From Polynucleobacter sp. AP-Melu-500A-A1 (GTDB taxonomy: Bacteria > Pseudomonadota > Gammaproteobacteria > Burkholderiales > Burkholderiaceae), in contig NZ_JACVOZ010000005.1 of the NCBI RefSeq assembly GCF_018882125.1, forward strand, positions 62,001 to 126,000: a stretch of 64,000 nt of DNA, read 5' to 3'. The notes beneath the pieces were generated by a model. It saw nothing but the letters and a program-made list of their open reading frames with translations. It did no database searches and had not been told where the DNA came from. Made by a program: the position numbers and the translations under genes. Of this stretch, positions 30,381-46,717 are shown one piece after another (positions within the stretch are counted from its first letter, which is position 1; each line of letters opens with the position of its first letter).

Positions 30381-31244
30381 CTAATTCAGGCTCAAGCCCA
30401 ATACAATTCCTAAGAACAAAAATCCACCCAACCAATTGTTGTGGCGAAAAGCCTGGAAGCATTCTTCTCTTTTGCGAGTGGATACTAATTTCATATGATA
30501 AATAGCGCAGGCTAGCGCTGCACACCAGCCTACCAAGAAGTAATTACTCAAACTGGCAAGATTAGCTACCCATAACTGACTCATAAACAAGATGGCATAA
30601 CTCAGGCCAATAGCAAGCACATCATAGCGTCCAAAGGTGATTGCCGAAGTACGCAAACCGAGTCGTATATCGTCTTCTCTATCGACCATAGCATAAGCAG
30701 TGTCATAGGCAATAGCCCAAAATATATTGCCTATAAATAAAACCCATGCTTCTAGGGGAATGAAATCCAAGACTGCAGCGTAAGCCATCGGTATACCAAA
30801 ACCAAATGCGATCCCCAGAACAGCCTGAGGCATTGCAAAAAAACGTTTTGTAAATGGGTAGATAAAGGCAACTAGTAAAGCCAAAACGGATAACTCTTTC
30901 GTAAAATCATTTAGAGGCAAAATTAATAAGAATGCAAGCAAGGCTAAAGCCAGCGCTACACCCACGGCTTCTTTACCTGAAATCTTGCCGCTGGTTACTG
31001 GACGCCCTTGCGTCCTCATCACATGCCGATCAAAGTCTCGATCAGCATAGTCATTCATAGCGCAACCAGCACTACGCATTAAAAAGGTTCCAAGAACAAA
31101 GATCAGCAAAACGGCAGGATTGGGTACACCACTGCTCGCCAACCACAAGGCCCATAAGGTAGGCCATAAAAGTAAGAGCGTACCAATGGGTTTATCTAAC
31201 CTAATAAGGTATGCATAAGAGGTGAGGCGATCAATTAAAGCCAT
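30381..31244 (-). CDS. ubiA: 4-hydroxybenzoate octaprenyltransferase
   Basis: Membrane prenyltransferase of ubiquinone synthesis. First Asp-rich motif [15 protein letters not shown] (residues 64-78), second motif [15 protein letters not shown] near residue 195; both bind Mg-polyprenyl diphosphate. About eight hydrophobic helices surround them. 287 residues. It lies 10 bp downstream of recG on the same strand, so the two probably share a transcript. Confidence 0.93.
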   Translation of the reverse strand: MALIDRLTSYAYLIRLDKPIGTLLLLWPTLWALWLASSGVPNPAVLLIFVLGTFLMRSAGCAMNDYADRDFDRHVMRTQGRPVTSGKISGKEAVGVALALALLAFLLILPLNDFTKELSVLALLVAFIYPFTKRFFAMPQAVLGIAFGFGIPMAYAAVLDFIPLEAWVLFIGNIFWAIAYDTAYAMVDREDDIRLGLRTSAITFGRYDVLAIGLSYAILFMSQLWVANLASLSNYFLVGWCAALACAIYHMKLVSTRKREECFQAFRHNNWLGGFLFLGIVLGLSLN

Positions 31245-31254
31245 AGGGCAATTA

Positions 31255-33324
31255 TCATGCCTTTAGAAACTCAGCTCGAGAACCCAACCAGCGCTCCAAG
31301 TGGCGTTCAACGATATCGCCGTGATTGGCCAAGAGGCGATCAGCTGCTTGCTGGGCTAACTCAATCAGCCAAGCATCACGCTGCAGATCCACAAAGCGCA
31401 GCATAGCGTCGCCCGACTGCTTTGCCCCTAGGAGTTCACCGGGACCCCGCAGTGATAAATCCCGCTCAGCAATCACAAAACCATCGGAGACTTCTCGTAA
31501 GGTCTGCAAGCGCTCTTTAGCTGCCATTGAAAGCGGCTCTGCGTACATCAGAATACAAACAGAGTCTGCTGACCCCCTACCCACTCGTCCGCGTAATTGA
31601 TGAATTTGGGCATAACCAAAACGCTCAGCATGTTCAATCACCATTAAGGCTGCATTAGGCACATCCACTCCAACTTCAATCACGGTCGTCGCTACTAATA
31701 GTTGAATTTCATTTGCCTTAAACGCCGCCATCACTGCTGCTTTTTCGTCTGCCTTGAGTCGCCCATGCACGAGGCCTACCTTAAAGCCTGGCAAGGCTTG
31801 GGTTAACTGCTCATAACTCTCTACTGCAGTCTGCAATTGAAGCGCTTCTGACTCTTCAATCAAAGGACAAACCCAATAAGCCTGTAACCCTTTTGTTAGC
31901 CAGCTTTGCAATCCACTAATGACCTCATCGCGACGGCTTGCCTTAACCACTTTAGTGGTAATGGGCTTACGACCAGGGGGCAATTCATCAATCACAGATA
32001 CATCTAAATCTGCGTAGTAAGTCATCGCCAGAGTTCGGGGAATTGGAGTAGCCGACATCATTAATTGGTGGCAGTAGAACAATTCAGAGCCAAGGCGCTG
32101 TTGAATTTCTAAACGCTGCCGAACGCCAAAGCGATGTTGCTCATCAATTACCGCTAAACCTAATTTTGAAAAGTGCACGCTCTCTTGAATCAAAGCATGA
32201 GTACCAATTATGAGCTGGGCCTCACCATTCTCAATCACTTCTTGAGCAAGTCTTTTTTCTTTTGCCTTTAAGCTACCCGATAACCAAGCTATCTTCACAC
32301 CTAATGGCTCAAACCATTCTTTCATCTTCAGATAATGTTGCTCAGCCAAGATCTCTGTTGGCGCCATAACTGCAGCTTGATAACCGTGGTCCATGACACG
32401 CGCAGCAGCCAGCGCAGCTACGACTGTCTTGCCGCTACCGACATCCCCCTGTAATAACCTATTCATTGGAAATGCATTGGATAAGTCAACTCCAATCTCA
32501 CTCCAGACGCGATCTTGTGCCTTAGTTAAGGTAAATGGCAAGGCCTTCATTAGCCCCGTTTCAATACTCGCTTCATCTTTTTTTAATTTCGCAAAACTAG
32601 GCGCATGACGCCCTCTACGAATTGCATGAGCGCGCTTTAAGGAAATTTGTTGTGCTAGTAATTCTTCGAACTGTACGCGTCGCCACGCAGGATGTGTACG
32701 CTCAAGCAATGCTTGTGTATCAGCATCTGCAGGGGGTTGATGCAAATAGGTAATTGCTGCTTGCAGACTTGGCCAATCATTACTTGGTAAAAGCTGGGTC
32801 ATTAATTGCTTTGGTAAAAACTCAGCCAAACTTTCTTGCAAACTGGGATCACGAAGTGCCTGTGCCACAGCTTTGCGAATGATAGTTTGCGAAATTCCTG
32901 CGCTCGCTGGATAGACTGGGGTAAGACTCTTGGGCAACGGTGCATCTGGGGCAATAGCTTTGACCGTGGGGTGCACCATCTCAGACCCCTGAAAGCCATC
33001 GCGCACATCACCACGCACTCGAATATGGGTGCCGACAGCCATTTGTTTTTGCTGACTCGGATAAAAGTTCAGAAAGCGAAGTTGCAGAGTTTGGGTGTCA
33101 TCCTCAATCGTGACCAGCATTTGCCTTCTGGGCCTAAAGAGCACTTGATTACGGATCACCATACCCTGAGTTTGGACTGCATTAAACCTACCGTGACTGA
33201 TGGCTTCCTCAATCGTCAGCAATTCTGTCTCATCCTCATAACGAGATGGAAGATGCAAAGCAAGGGCCATGGGGCTGTCTAAACCCATTTTTTGGAGTGA
33301 AGTTGGTGCTGGTTTAGTAGTCAT
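31255..33324 (-). CDS. recG: ATP-dependent DNA helicase RecG
   Basis: Branch-migrating helicase that remodels stalled forks and Holliday junctions. An OB-fold wedge domain lies in the N-terminal third. Helicase motifs follow: Walker [17 protein letters not shown] box [18 protein letters not shown]-type LRGRVGRG and the RecG C-terminal [16 protein letters not shown] place the start at 33324 (MTTKPAPT, 689 residues, usual length). An in-frame ATG at 33360 would overlap the divergent queA start. Confidence 0.93.
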   Translation of the reverse strand: MTTKPAPTSLQKMGLDSPMALALHLPSRYEDETELLTIEEAISHGRFNAVQTQGMVIRNQVLFRPRRQMLVTIEDDTQTLQLRFLNFYPSQQKQMAVGTHIRVRGDVRDGFQGSEMVHPTVKAIAPDAPLPKSLTPVYPASAGISQTIIRKAVAQALRDPSLQESLAEFLPKQLMTQLLPSNDWPSLQAAITYLHQPPADADTQALLERTHPAWRRVQFEELLAQQISLKRAHAIRRGRHAPSFAKLKKDEASIETGLMKALPFTLTKAQDRVWSEIGVDLSNAFPMNRLLQGDVGSGKTVVAALAAARVMDHGYQAAVMAPTEILAEQHYLKMKEWFEPLGVKIAWLSGSLKAKEKRLAQEVIENGEAQLIIGTHALIQESVHFSKLGLAVIDEQHRFGVRQRLEIQQRLGSELFYCHQLMMSATPIPRTLAMTYYADLDVSVIDELPPGRKPITTKVVKASRRDEVISGLQSWLTKGLQAYWVCPLIEESEALQLQTAVESYEQLTQALPGFKVGLVHGRLKADEKAAVMAAFKANEIQLLVATTVIEVGVDVPNAALMVIEHAERFGYAQIHQLRGRVGRGSADSVCILMYAEPLSMAAKERLQTLREVSDGFVIAERDLSLRGPGELLGAKQSGDAMLRFVDLQRDAWLIELAQQAADRLLANHGDIVERHLERWLGSRAEFLKA

Positions 33325-33354
33325 CGTTAAAATCTCATACCTGATGGTAATGCT

Positions 33355-35555
<2,201 letters not shown>

Positions 35556-35626
35556 TAGCCCTGCAGAGCCTTAAGACCCTCCAAATCACCCCCAAAGCCA
35601 CACACAGTTTAGAATTGCGGGTCTAC

Positions 35627-35643
35627 GGCTTTGCTTAAAAGCC
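35627..35643 (+). other. Short stem-loop between tgt and yajC
   Basis: GGCTTT / AAAGCC with a 5-base loop forms a perfect 6-bp stem. No T-run follows on either strand, so it is not a convincing terminator. It may be part of the 5' leader of the yajC-secDF transcript. Confidence 0.35.
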
Positions 35644-35673
35644 TAAAACTAAAGCAGTTTCCAAATAGTCTTT

Positions 35674-35681
35674 AAAGGAGG
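35674..35681 (+). promoter_or_regulatory. Strong ribosome binding site of yajC
   Basis: AAAGGAGG lies 6 bp before the ATG at 35688. It is the most complete Shine-Dalgarno noticed in the window, where many genes start with weak or no SD, and suggests high translation of yajC. Confidence 0.8.
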
Positions 35682-35687
35682 TTTTGT

Positions 35688-36014
35688 ATGTGGATTAGTA
35701 ACGCTTTTGCCCAAGCTCCAGCTGCGGGCGCAGATTCAAGCGGCTTAATGAGCTTTCTTCCCTTAGTGTTGATGTTCGCAGTTTTGTACTTCATCATGAT
35801 TCGCCCACAAATGAAGCGTCAAAAAGAAACGAAAGCAATGCTCGAAGCATTAGCAGTTGGCGACGAAGTAGTGACTGTTGGCGGCATCATGGGCAAAGTG
35901 ACTGCATTAAAAGATGCGGTAGTCACTGTTGAAATTTCTGCTGGTACAGAAGTGCAAATGCAAAAAGGCGCTATCACCACTGTATTGCCAAAAGGCACCT
36001 TGAAGTCTGCTTAA
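35688..36014 (+). CDS. yajC: Preprotein translocase subunit YajC
   Basis: Small accessory membrane protein associated with SecDF-YidC. One transmembrane helix (about residues 21-41, LMSFLPLVLMFAVLYFIMI) is followed by the conserved RPQMKRQKE and a cytoplasmic domain with GDEVVTVGGIMGKV. 108 residues. Followed by secD after 25 bp and secF after that, all on one transcript. Confidence 0.94.
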   Translation: MWISNAFAQAPAAGADSSGLMSFLPLVLMFAVLYFIMIRPQMKRQKETKAMLEALAVGDEVVTVGGIMGKVTALKDAVVTVEISAGTEVQMQKGAITTVLPKGTLKSA

Positions 36015-36039
36015 TTAGTTAGTTGAAAAGTTTCTCAAT

Positions 36040-37899
36040 ATGAATCGCTATCCTCTCTGGAAATACCTAGTTATCGTCGTTGCTTTATTCATTGGCGGAC
36101 TATATTCATTACCAAATTTCTATGGAGAGGCGCCTGCGGTTCAAGTCTCGTCCGCCAAGCCAACCATCAAGGTTGATTTGGCGACACAGTCTCGGGTTGA
36201 GAAAATTCTGTCAGAAGCTGACATTGCTAACACTGGCATCTTTTTTGAGGCCACCGGTAATGTTGGGTCTATCAAAGTTCGTTTTAACAATACTGATATT
36301 CAACTACGTGCTCGTGATCTCTTACAGCAGAAGTTAAATATCGATCAAAATGATCCCAATTTCACTGTTGCACTTAATCTACTCTCCAATACCCCAGGCT
36401 GGTTAAGTGCACTCAATGCCCTACCAATGCCCTTAGGCCTTGACCTGCGGGGTGGCGTCTATTTCCTCTTGCAGGTAGACATGAAAGGTGCAGTACAAAA
36501 GAAAGTGACTTCTTTAGCCACTGATATTCGCACTCAATTGCGTGATAAGACTATCCGCCATCAGGGTATTGAACGCGGCGCAGATTCCATCACTATTAAT
36601 TTTGGCAGCATCGCCGATGCAGAGGCAGCACGTACAGTGCTGATGAATGCTCAACCAGAATTGATTTGGCAAGTGAAACCTACGGGTCTCTCACCAAAAT
36701 TAGTCGGTGAATTTAAGCCAACTGCATTAAAAGAAATCCAAGATAACGCCGTTAAACAAAACATCATCACCTTAAATAAGCGCGTTAATGAATTAGCTGT
36801 GAAAGAGCCTGTGATTCAGCAACAAGGTGCAGAGCGGATTGTCGTGCAACTGCCAGGTGTCCAAGATACAGCGCGCGCCAAAGACATTATTGGTCGTACG
36901 GCAACTTTAGAGTCACGTCTTGCTGATCCAATCGTTTCTACTATTGGCATTGGTGAAACCCCGCCTCCTGGAATGGATGTATTCCGCTTTGGAGAAACAC
37001 GTCTTGGCGTGTTTAAGAAGTCCGTTATTTTCAGTGGGGATCGCATTACTGATGCGAGTGCTGGCTTTGATCAAAACCAAAGACCTGCAGTCAATATTTC
37101 ATTAGACGCTGCTGGCGGACGAGTAATGCAAGAAATCACGCGTGAAAACATTGGCAAACCCATGGGCATGATTCTCTTTGAAAAAGGGAAAGGTGAGGTG
37201 CTCACGATTGCCACGATTCAAGGTGAATTTGGTTCTAAGTTTCAAATTACGGGCCAGCCAACTACTGCAAGCGCCAATGATTTAGCACTTTTGCTACGCG
37301 CAGGCTCACTAGCAGCCCCAATGGAGATCATTGAAGAGCGCACCATTGGACCAAGCTTAGGCGCAGAGAATATTGAGAAGGGATTTAAATCCCTGTTGAT
37401 CGGATTTGCTGCCATTGCCATTTTCATGATGGCCTACTACCTACTCTTTGGCGTTTTCTCGGTCATTGCTTTGGCGGTAAACCTGCTTTTGTTGATTTCT
37501 GTTTTATCGATGTTGCAGGCAACACTTACCTTACCAGGTATTGCGGCGATGGCATTAGCACTCGGTATGGCGATTGACTCGAACGTATTGATTAACGAAC
37601 GTATTCGAGAAGAGCTACGCAATGGCGCTGCGCCCCATACAGCCATTGCAGTCGGCTTTGATAAAGCTTGGGCCACTATTTTGGACTCTAACGTCACCAC
37701 TTTAATTGCTGGTCTTGCCTTGCTCGCTTTTGGCTCCGGTCCTATTAAAGGATTCGCGGTAGTGCATTGCCTTGGTATTTTGACTTCGATGTTCTCAGCA
37801 GTCTTCTTCTCGCGCGGTCTTGTCAACCTCTGGTACGGCAGGCATAAAAAGATTCAGAAACTCGCTATTGGCCAAGTTTGGCGCCCACAGGAGAAATAA
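36040..37899 (+). CDS. secD: Protein translocase subunit SecD
   Basis: Uses the proton motive force to complete protein export through SecYEG. One N-terminal membrane helix (residues 5-24), a large periplasmic region with LGLDLRGGVYFLLQVD, then five C-terminal helices. These contain GIAAMALALGMAIDSNVLINERIREEL, the RND-type signature with the conserved Asp. 619 residues, typical for SecD. It is 3 bp from secF. Confidence 0.96.
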   Translation: MNRYPLWKYLVIVVALFIGGLYSLPNFYGEAPAVQVSSAKPTIKVDLATQSRVEKILSEADIANTGIFFEATGNVGSIKVRFNNTDIQLRARDLLQQKLNIDQNDPNFTVALNLLSNTPGWLSALNALPMPLGLDLRGGVYFLLQVDMKGAVQKKVTSLATDIRTQLRDKTIRHQGIERGADSITINFGSIADAEAARTVLMNAQPELIWQVKPTGLSPKLVGEFKPTALKEIQDNAVKQNIITLNKRVNELAVKEPVIQQQGAERIVVQLPGVQDTARAKDIIGRTATLESRLADPIVSTIGIGETPPPGMDVFRFGETRLGVFKKSVIFSGDRITDASAGFDQNQRPAVNISLDAAGGRVMQEITRENIGKPMGMILFEKGKGEVLTIATIQGEFGSKFQITGQPTTASANDLALLLRAGSLAAPMEIIEERTIGPSLGAENIEKGFKSLLIGFAAIAIFMMAYYLLFGVFSVIALAVNLLLLISVLSMLQATLTLPGIAAMALALGMAIDSNVLINERIREELRNGAAPHTAIAVGFDKAWATILDSNVTTLIAGLALLAFGSGPIKGFAVVHCLGILTSMFSAVFFSRGLVNLWYGRHKKIQKLAIGQVWRPQEK

Positions 37900-37902
37900 G
37901 TC

Positions 37903-38873
37903 ATGGAATTTTTTCGCATCAAAAAAGATATTCCATTTATGCGCCATGCATTGGTGCTCAATGCGATTTCTCTCGTCACCTTCTTAGCAGCAGTATTTTT
38001 CCTCTGGCATAACGGCCTCCATCTCTCTATTGAGTTTACGGGTGGTACCGTGATGGAGGTAAGCTATCCTCAAACAGCCCCGCTGGATTCCATTCGGGCC
38101 AAGGTAGAAAAGCTAGGTTATGCAGATACGCAAATCCAAAACTTTGGTAGCTCACGTGATGTGATGATTCGTCTGCCACTACAAAAAGATGCTGAAGGTA
38201 AGCTTATCTCCTCTGCCGATCAAAGCACTTCCGTGATGCAAGCGCTTGACTCTAGCGCAACTGGCGCCAAGCTTCAGCGTGTTGAATTTGTTGGTCCTCA
38301 AGTCGGTCAAGAATTAGCATTTGATGGTCTGAAGGCACTGATATTTGTCATCATCGGCATAGTTGTTTATCTTTCATTCCGCTTTGAGTGGAAGTTTGCT
38401 CTGGCCGGCATCATCGCGAACTTGCATGACATTGTGATCATCTTAGGCTTCTTCGCCTTTTTCCAGTGGGAGTTTTCACTCTCCGTACTTGCGGCTGTAT
38501 TGGCAGTTCTGGGTTACTCCGTAAACGAGTCCGTGGTGATCTTTGACCGTATTCGTGAAAACTTCCGCAAGTACCGCAAGATGAACACGCGTGAGATTAT
38601 TGATAACGCCATCACCAGCACCATCAGCCGTACCGTTATTACTCACGGTAGTACCGAGATGATGGTTCTGGCGATGTTGATTTTTGGTGGGCCCACTTTG
38701 TTCTACTTTGCCTTGGCACTCACCATTGGTATTTTGTTTGGTATTTACTCTTCTGTCTTCGTTGCAGCAGCACTAGCAATGTGGCTTGGCGTTACCCGTG
38801 AAGATTTAATCAAAGGCGAAAAAAAGCCAGACGACGATGCCAGAAAAGATGATCCTAATTTTGGCGCTAGAGT

Positions 38874-38877
<4 letters not shown>
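37903..38877 (+). CDS. secF: Protein translocase subunit SecF
   Basis: Partner of SecD in the export motor. Six membrane helices; N-terminal LSIEFTGGTVMEV, FVGPQVGQELAFDGL and the helix-4/5 motif VLGYSVNESVVIFDRIREN are diagnostic. 324 residues. Its TAA overlaps the TAG of convergent waaA (shared bases CTAA), so the two genes meet tail to tail with no intergenic space. Confidence 0.96.
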
Positions 38878-42314
<3,437 letters not shown>

Positions 42315-42318
42315 GTCT

Positions 42319-43431
42319 TTAGGCGGAAATAATTCCGCCACCTAGACAAACATCGCCGTCATATAACACTGCTGATTGTCCTGGTGTTACTGCCCACTGC
42401 GCATCCGGAAAGCGCAACTCAAAACTGAGTGGACCTTCTTTGCCATCACTGATTGCGCACGCAGAATCGGTTTGACGATAACGCGTCTTGGCAGAATAAT
42501 TTCCTGAAGTAGGTGCGCTACCCGCAACCCAACTCGCATCAATGGCCTCAAGCCTATTAGCCAATAACCATGGGTGCTCATGGCCTTGAGCCACATACAA
42601 AGTATTGTTCGCCACATCCTTGCGCGCTACATACCATGCATCACCGTTACCATCTTGACTTCCGCCCAGTCCAATCCCTTTGCGCTGACCCAAGGTGAAA
42701 AAAGCTAAGCCCATATGTTCGCCAACCACCTTGCCTTCAGGGGTTTTAATTGGTCCTGGTGTTGTTGGTAAATAGCGGTTTAAGAATTCTCTAAAAGGAC
42801 GTTCGCCAATAAAACAAATTCCAGTGGAATCTTTTTTTCGGGCATTCGGTAAAGCAATTTTTTCTGCTATTTTTCGAACTTCAGTTTTCGGAATTTCTCC
42901 GAGCGGAAATAAAACATTTGCCAATTGACTTTGCGTCAAGCGGTGCAAAAAATAACTTTGATCTTTACTAGCATCGACTGCTTTTAACAATTGCACTTTG
43001 CCTGCTTCGTGTCTTACTCTGGCATAGTGACCAGTAGCAATAGCATCGGCACCTAAACTCATGGCATGATCTAAAAAGGCTTTGAATTTAATCTCTGCAT
43101 TACAAAGCACATCGGGATTAGGGGTTCGCCCAGCAGCGTATTCGCGCAAAAAGTCGGCAAACACCCGTTCACGGTATTCGGCAGCAAAATTAACCGCTTC
43201 CACATCTATTCCAATTAAATCGGCTACAGAAACAACGTCGAGCCAATCCTGGCGGGCTGAACAATACTCGTCGTTGTCATCATCCTCCCAGTTCTTCATA
43301 AATAGGCCAATCACCTCGTAGCCCTGCTCCTTAAGCATCCAGGCTGCAACCGACGAATCCACCCCTCCAGACATGCCAATGACGACTTTGGTGGGATATT
43401 TAGGAGATTTCAAGGGTTTTATTGTCAACAT
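42319..43431 (-). CDS. mnmA: tRNA-specific 2-thiouridylase MnmA
   Basis: Thiolates U34 of Lys, Glu and Gln tRNAs. PP-loop [18 protein letters not shown] at the N-terminus, catalytic cysteines in [15 protein letters not shown] and [12 protein letters not shown], and C-terminal [14 protein letters not shown]. The open frame reaches 43512, but the ATG at 43431 gives 371 residues, the normal length. No strong Shine-Dalgarno supports either. Convergent with the GST gene (4 bp between stops). Confidence 0.93.
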   Translation of the reverse strand: MLTIKPLKSPKYPTKVVIGMSGGVDSSVAAWMLKEQGYEVIGLFMKNWEDDDNDEYCSARQDWLDVVSVADLIGIDVEAVNFAAEYRERVFADFLREYAAGRTPNPDVLCNAEIKFKAFLDHAMSLGADAIATGHYARVRHEAGKVQLLKAVDASKDQSYFLHRLTQSQLANVLFPLGEIPKTEVRKIAEKIALPNARKKDSTGICFIGERPFREFLNRYLPTTPGPIKTPEGKVVGEHMGLAFFTLGQRKGIGLGGSQDGNGDAWYVARKDVANNTLYVAQGHEHPWLLANRLEAIDASWVAGSAPTSGNYSAKTRYRQTDSACAISDGKEGPLSFELRFPDAQWAVTPGQSAVLYDGDVCLGGGIISA

Positions 43432-43529
43432 CACAGAAGAATGGGAAGAATCATCAAAAAAATGCGAGAATGCTTTATAAATTGCTAAGCCCCATTGTAG
43501 AAGTCTCACCACGATTTCGCAGGATTATC

Positions 43530-43581
43530 GGTAAAAACCACGCCGGTAAACCTAGGGGCTAACTAAGTAGGTAAAACCTAC
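43530..43581 (+). promoter_or_regulatory. Repeated GGTAAA(A)CC elements before the transhydrogenase operon
   Basis: Three similar boxes, GGTAAAAACC (43530-43539), GGTAAACC (43545-43552) and GGTAAAACC (43570-43578), lie upstream of pntAA. The last is the core of a perfect inverted repeat GTAGGT-AAA-ACCTAC (43567-43581). An AT-rich TATATATAAAATA follows. The arrangement would suit an operator or a leader hairpin; function is inferred only from position. Confidence 0.35.
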
Positions 43582-43634
43582 CCCGTTTATATATAAAATA
43601 GAACTTTTAAAAATTTTGCTTTTGGAGACATGCC

Positions 43635-44765
43635 ATGCGCATAGGAGTGCCGCTGGAAACTAGACTCGGGGAAACTCGAGTAGCCGCTACACCAGAAACC
43701 GTTAAAAAACTGATTAGTCAGGGTCATACCGTCGTCATTCAAAAAGACGCCGGCGTGAAGGCTAGTCAACCAGATGCTGCATACGAAGCTGTTGGGGCCA
43801 CCATTGGTAGCGCTGCAGATGCATTTGGTGCTGAGCTTGTACTAAAAGTACGTGCACCTGAAGCGGCCGAATTAAAACAAATTAAAGCGGGTAGTGTGCT
43901 CATGGGCATGCTCGACCCATTTGATAACGATAATATTGCTGCGATGGCTGCTCAAGGTGTGACCGCATTCTCATTGGAAGCTGCGCCACGTACTACTCGC
44001 GCGCAAAGCATGGACGTACTCTCTTCACAGGCCAATATTGCTGGTTACAAAGCAGTCATGGTTGCAGCGAATGAGTATCAACGTTTCATGCCAATGCTCA
44101 TGACTGCTGCAGGAACCGTCAAAGCAGCTCGTATATTAATTTTAGGTGCTGGTGTTGCAGGCTTACAGGCAATTGCTACCGCTAAACGCCTTGGTGCTGT
44201 GATTGAAGCATCCGATGTGCGTCCAGCTGCGAAAGAGCAAATTGAATCTTTGGGTGCAAAATTTGTTGATGTACCTTATGAAACCGATGAAGAGCGTGAA
44301 ATCGCTCAGGGTGTTGGTGGGTATGCCCGTCCAATGCCAGAGGCTTGGATGAAACGTCAAGCTGCTTTGGTTGCTGAGCGTGCTCAGCAAGCTGACATCG
44401 TTATTACCACTGCATTAATTCCAGGTCGCAAACCTCCTATCCTGTTGCATAGCGATACCGTTGCCAATATGAAACCCGGCTCTGTGGTGATCGACTTAGC
44501 TGCAGGCAAAGGTGATAACGGATCTGGTAACTGCCCACTCACTCAAGCGGATAAATTGGTTGATGTGAATGGTGTCAAGATTGTGGGCTATACCAATTTG
44601 GCTAGCATGGTTGCAGCAGACTCTTCAGCGCTGTACTCACGTAACTTACTCGACTTCCTCAAGTTAATTGTGGATAAAGATGCAAAGTTAGTGATTCCAA
44701 CTGATGATGACATCGTTACTGCTTGCTTAATGTGTCGTGATGGCCAAGCCATCCGTAAAAACTAA
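43635..44765 (+). CDS. pntAA: NAD(P) transhydrogenase subunit alpha part 1
   Basis: Soluble NAD(H)-binding domain I of the proton-translocating transhydrogenase, which makes NADPH from NADH using the proton gradient. MRIGVPLETRLGETRVAATP is the family start. The Rossmann segment is LILGAGVAGLQAIATAKRLGA, followed by ASDVRPAAKEQIESLGAKF. 376 residues, without the membrane helices that are fused in E. coli PntA: here they are the separate pntAB. Good SD (GGAG) upstream. Confidence 0.94.
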   Translation: MRIGVPLETRLGETRVAATPETVKKLISQGHTVVIQKDAGVKASQPDAAYEAVGATIGSAADAFGAELVLKVRAPEAAELKQIKAGSVLMGMLDPFDNDNIAAMAAQGVTAFSLEAAPRTTRAQSMDVLSSQANIAGYKAVMVAANEYQRFMPMLMTAAGTVKAARILILGAGVAGLQAIATAKRLGAVIEASDVRPAAKEQIESLGAKFVDVPYETDEEREIAQGVGGYARPMPEAWMKRQAALVAERAQQADIVITTALIPGRKPPILLHSDTVANMKPGSVVIDLAAGKGDNGSGNCPLTQADKLVDVNGVKIVGYTNLASMVAADSSALYSRNLLDFLKLIVDKDAKLVIPTDDDIVTACLMCRDGQAIRKN

Positions 44766-44790
44766 TAGTAAAAAATTCTAAGGAAATATC

Positions 44791-45129
44791 ATGGATCTCG
44801 CTGCCTTTCAAAGCATCCTCACAGTCCAAAATATCACGGTGTTCGTGCTGGCCATTTTTGTTGGCTACCACGTGGTGTGGAACGTTACTCCAGCACTACA
44901 TACTCCATTGATGGCCGTAACTAACGCTATCTCTGGAATTATTATTGTTGGCGCCTTACTGCAGACCGAAGTTATCGGCGGTGATGAAATCACCCTCACC
45001 AGCATCATTGGTGCAGTTGCGGTATTCCTTGCATCTATCAACATTTTTGGTGGCTTTATGGTCACCCGTCGCATGCTAGAGATGTTCAAGAAAAAAGCTC
45101 CTAAAGCTGATGCAGCTGGAACTAAATAA
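44791..45129 (+). CDS. pntAB: NAD(P) transhydrogenase subunit alpha part 2
   Basis: Membrane portion of the alpha subunit as a separate 112-residue protein. Three to four helices are visible, with [24 protein letters not shown] and [16 protein letters not shown], both conserved in this small subunit. AAGGAAA precedes the ATG. Lies between pntAA (25 bp) and pntB (43 bp) in a three-gene operon, the arrangement also known from Rhodospirillum. Confidence 0.94.
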   Translation: MDLAAFQSILTVQNITVFVLAIFVGYHVVWNVTPALHTPLMAVTNAISGIIIVGALLQTEVIGGDEITLTSIIGAVAVFLASINIFGGFMVTRRMLEMFKKKAPKADAAGTK

Positions 45130-45172
45130 AACTAGAACAAGACCTGTATAGAGACTAATAGAGACCAAAATA

Positions 45173-46540
45173 ATGTCAAACATCACCGCTATTTCTTACC
45201 TCATTTCCTCAGTGCTATTTATTCTGGCACTGCGTGGATTGTCATCACCCACCACTTCACGCCAAGGCAATACTTTCGGCATGATTGGTATGCTCTTGGC
45301 CGTCATTACGACCTTCTTCATTCCTGACTTTAAGCCAGTGATTTCTTTAATTGGTGTCGCCATTGTTGGTGGCGCCATCATCGGTACGATTGCTGCTAAA
45401 CGCGTACAGATGACCAAAATGCCTGAGCTGGTTGCATTGATGCACTCCTTTGTGGGCTTATCTGCTGTCTTGATCGCGATTGCAGCGGTTATCAATCCAG
45501 CCCAAGACCACACTGGTGCGCAGAAGATTGAACTCTTTATTGGCGCCTTCATTGGTGCAATTACCTTTACTGCGTCGGTAATTGCCTTTGGTAAGTTGTC
45601 TGGCAAAGTGAGTGGCAAACCAGTCACTTTTGCTGGCCAACATTTGCTCAACTTAGTGCTAGCAATTTCGATGATAGGCGCTGGTATTGCTTACTACTTG
45701 GGTGATAGTCACGCAGCCTTCTTGGCAATGTGTGCGATTGCTTTGGTATTGGGTGTGACTTTGATCATCCCCATTGGCGGTGCAGATATGCCAGTAGTGG
45801 TATCGATGCTCAACAGTTACTCTGGTTGGGCGGCTGCTGGTATTGGTTTCACCTTAAACAACCCTGTGTTGATTATTGCCGGCGCTTGCGTTGGATCATC
45901 AGGCGCAATTCTGTCTTACATTATGTGTAAAGCGATGAACCGCTCCATCATCGCAGTATTGCTCGGCGGCTTCGGTGCTGAAGCTGCTGCTGGTGGTGGC
46001 GATGATGGCAGTCCAAAGAATTACAAAACTGGCTCACCAGAAGATGCTGCATTCCTAATGGAAAATGCTGACACTGTCATCATCGTTCCAGGTTACGGTT
46101 TAGCGGTGGCGCGTGCCCAGCATGCTCTGAAAGAATTAACTGAGAAGCTTACGCATCATGGTGTGACGGTTAAATATGCGATCCACCCAGTGGCAGGTCG
46201 TATGCCTGGCCACATGAACGTTCTATTAGCTGAAGCTGAAGTTCCCTATGATCAAGTATTTGAGATGGAAGACATCAACAGTGATTTTGGTCAAGCCGAC
46301 GTTGTCTTAGTGCTTGGCGCAAATGACGTGGTGAATCCAGCTGCACGTACCCCTGGCAGCCCAATTTTTGGTATGCCAATCTTGGAAGCTTTCAAAGCGA
46401 AAACAATCATCGTAAACAAACGTTCGATGGCCGCTGGTTATGCTGGTCTTGATAACGAACTCTTCTACATGGATAAAACCATGATGGTCTTCGGTGATGC
46501 GAAGAAGGTCGTTGAAGATATGGTGAAGTCAGTCTCTTAA
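45173..46540 (+). CDS. pntB: NAD(P) transhydrogenase subunit beta
   Basis: Membrane domain plus NADP(H)-binding domain III of the transhydrogenase. About eight to nine helices, including MPVVVSMLNSYSGWAAAGIGF, are followed by the NADP site VIIVPGYGLAVARAQHAL and the region AIHPVAGRMPGHMNVLLAEA. 455 residues, full length. A strong terminator starts 17 bp after the stop. Confidence 0.96.
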   Translation: MSNITAISYLISSVLFILALRGLSSPTTSRQGNTFGMIGMLLAVITTFFIPDFKPVISLIGVAIVGGAIIGTIAAKRVQMTKMPELVALMHSFVGLSAVLIAIAAVINPAQDHTGAQKIELFIGAFIGAITFTASVIAFGKLSGKVSGKPVTFAGQHLLNLVLAISMIGAGIAYYLGDSHAAFLAMCAIALVLGVTLIIPIGGADMPVVVSMLNSYSGWAAAGIGFTLNNPVLIIAGACVGSSGAILSYIMCKAMNRSIIAVLLGGFGAEAAAGGGDDGSPKNYKTGSPEDAAFLMENADTVIIVPGYGLAVARAQHALKELTEKLTHHGVTVKYAIHPVAGRMPGHMNVLLAEAEVPYDQVFEMEDINSDFGQADVVLVLGANDVVNPAARTPGSPIFGMPILEAFKAKTIIVNKRSMAAGYAGLDNELFYMDKTMMVFGDAKKVVEDMVKSVS

Positions 46541-46556
46541 AGCAAAAGTACTCAAT

Positions 46557-46590
46557 AAAAATCCCGCTCCAACCAGGGCGGGATTTTTTT
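46557..46590 (+). terminator. Rho-independent terminator of the pnt operon
   Basis: AAAATCCCGC ... GCGGGATTTTTTT: a 7-bp GC-rich stem (46561-46567 with 46578-46584) with A/T flanks that extend the stem, followed by a run of T. Placed directly after pntB. Confidence 0.92.
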
Positions 46591-46649
46591 ATTTCAACAT
46601 CACACCCCTCGTACAGTTTTAACGATGAAGTACTTAAAGTCTGCTCTAC

Positions 46650-46678
46650 GCTGCTTTATGCAACTTGTATAAAGCAGC
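46650..46678. other. 10-bp inverted repeat downstream of the TPR gene
   Basis: GCTGCTTTAT / ATAAAGCAGC with a 9-base loop. No T-run follows on either strand. It lies about 40 bp beyond the stop of the minus-strand TPR gene and may form the 3' end of that mRNA. The rest of 46591-46717 shows nothing else recognisable. Confidence 0.5.
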
Positions 46679-46717
46679 AGTTGCGATAATTTCAAACATA
46701 TTTGTGAAAAACTTCTG

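Noticed and set aside
32836..33282. 148-codon open frame antisense to recG
   Set aside because: It lies fully inside recG and its product has no family features.
35627..35643. Terminator after tgt
   Set aside because: The 6-bp stem has no following T-run on either strand.
37437..37826. 129-codon open frame antisense to secD
   Set aside because: Shadow of the membrane-helix region of secD.
45196..45651. 151-codon open frame antisense to pntB
   Set aside because: It is a shadow of the pntB reading frame, with no ribosome binding site or recognisable domain.
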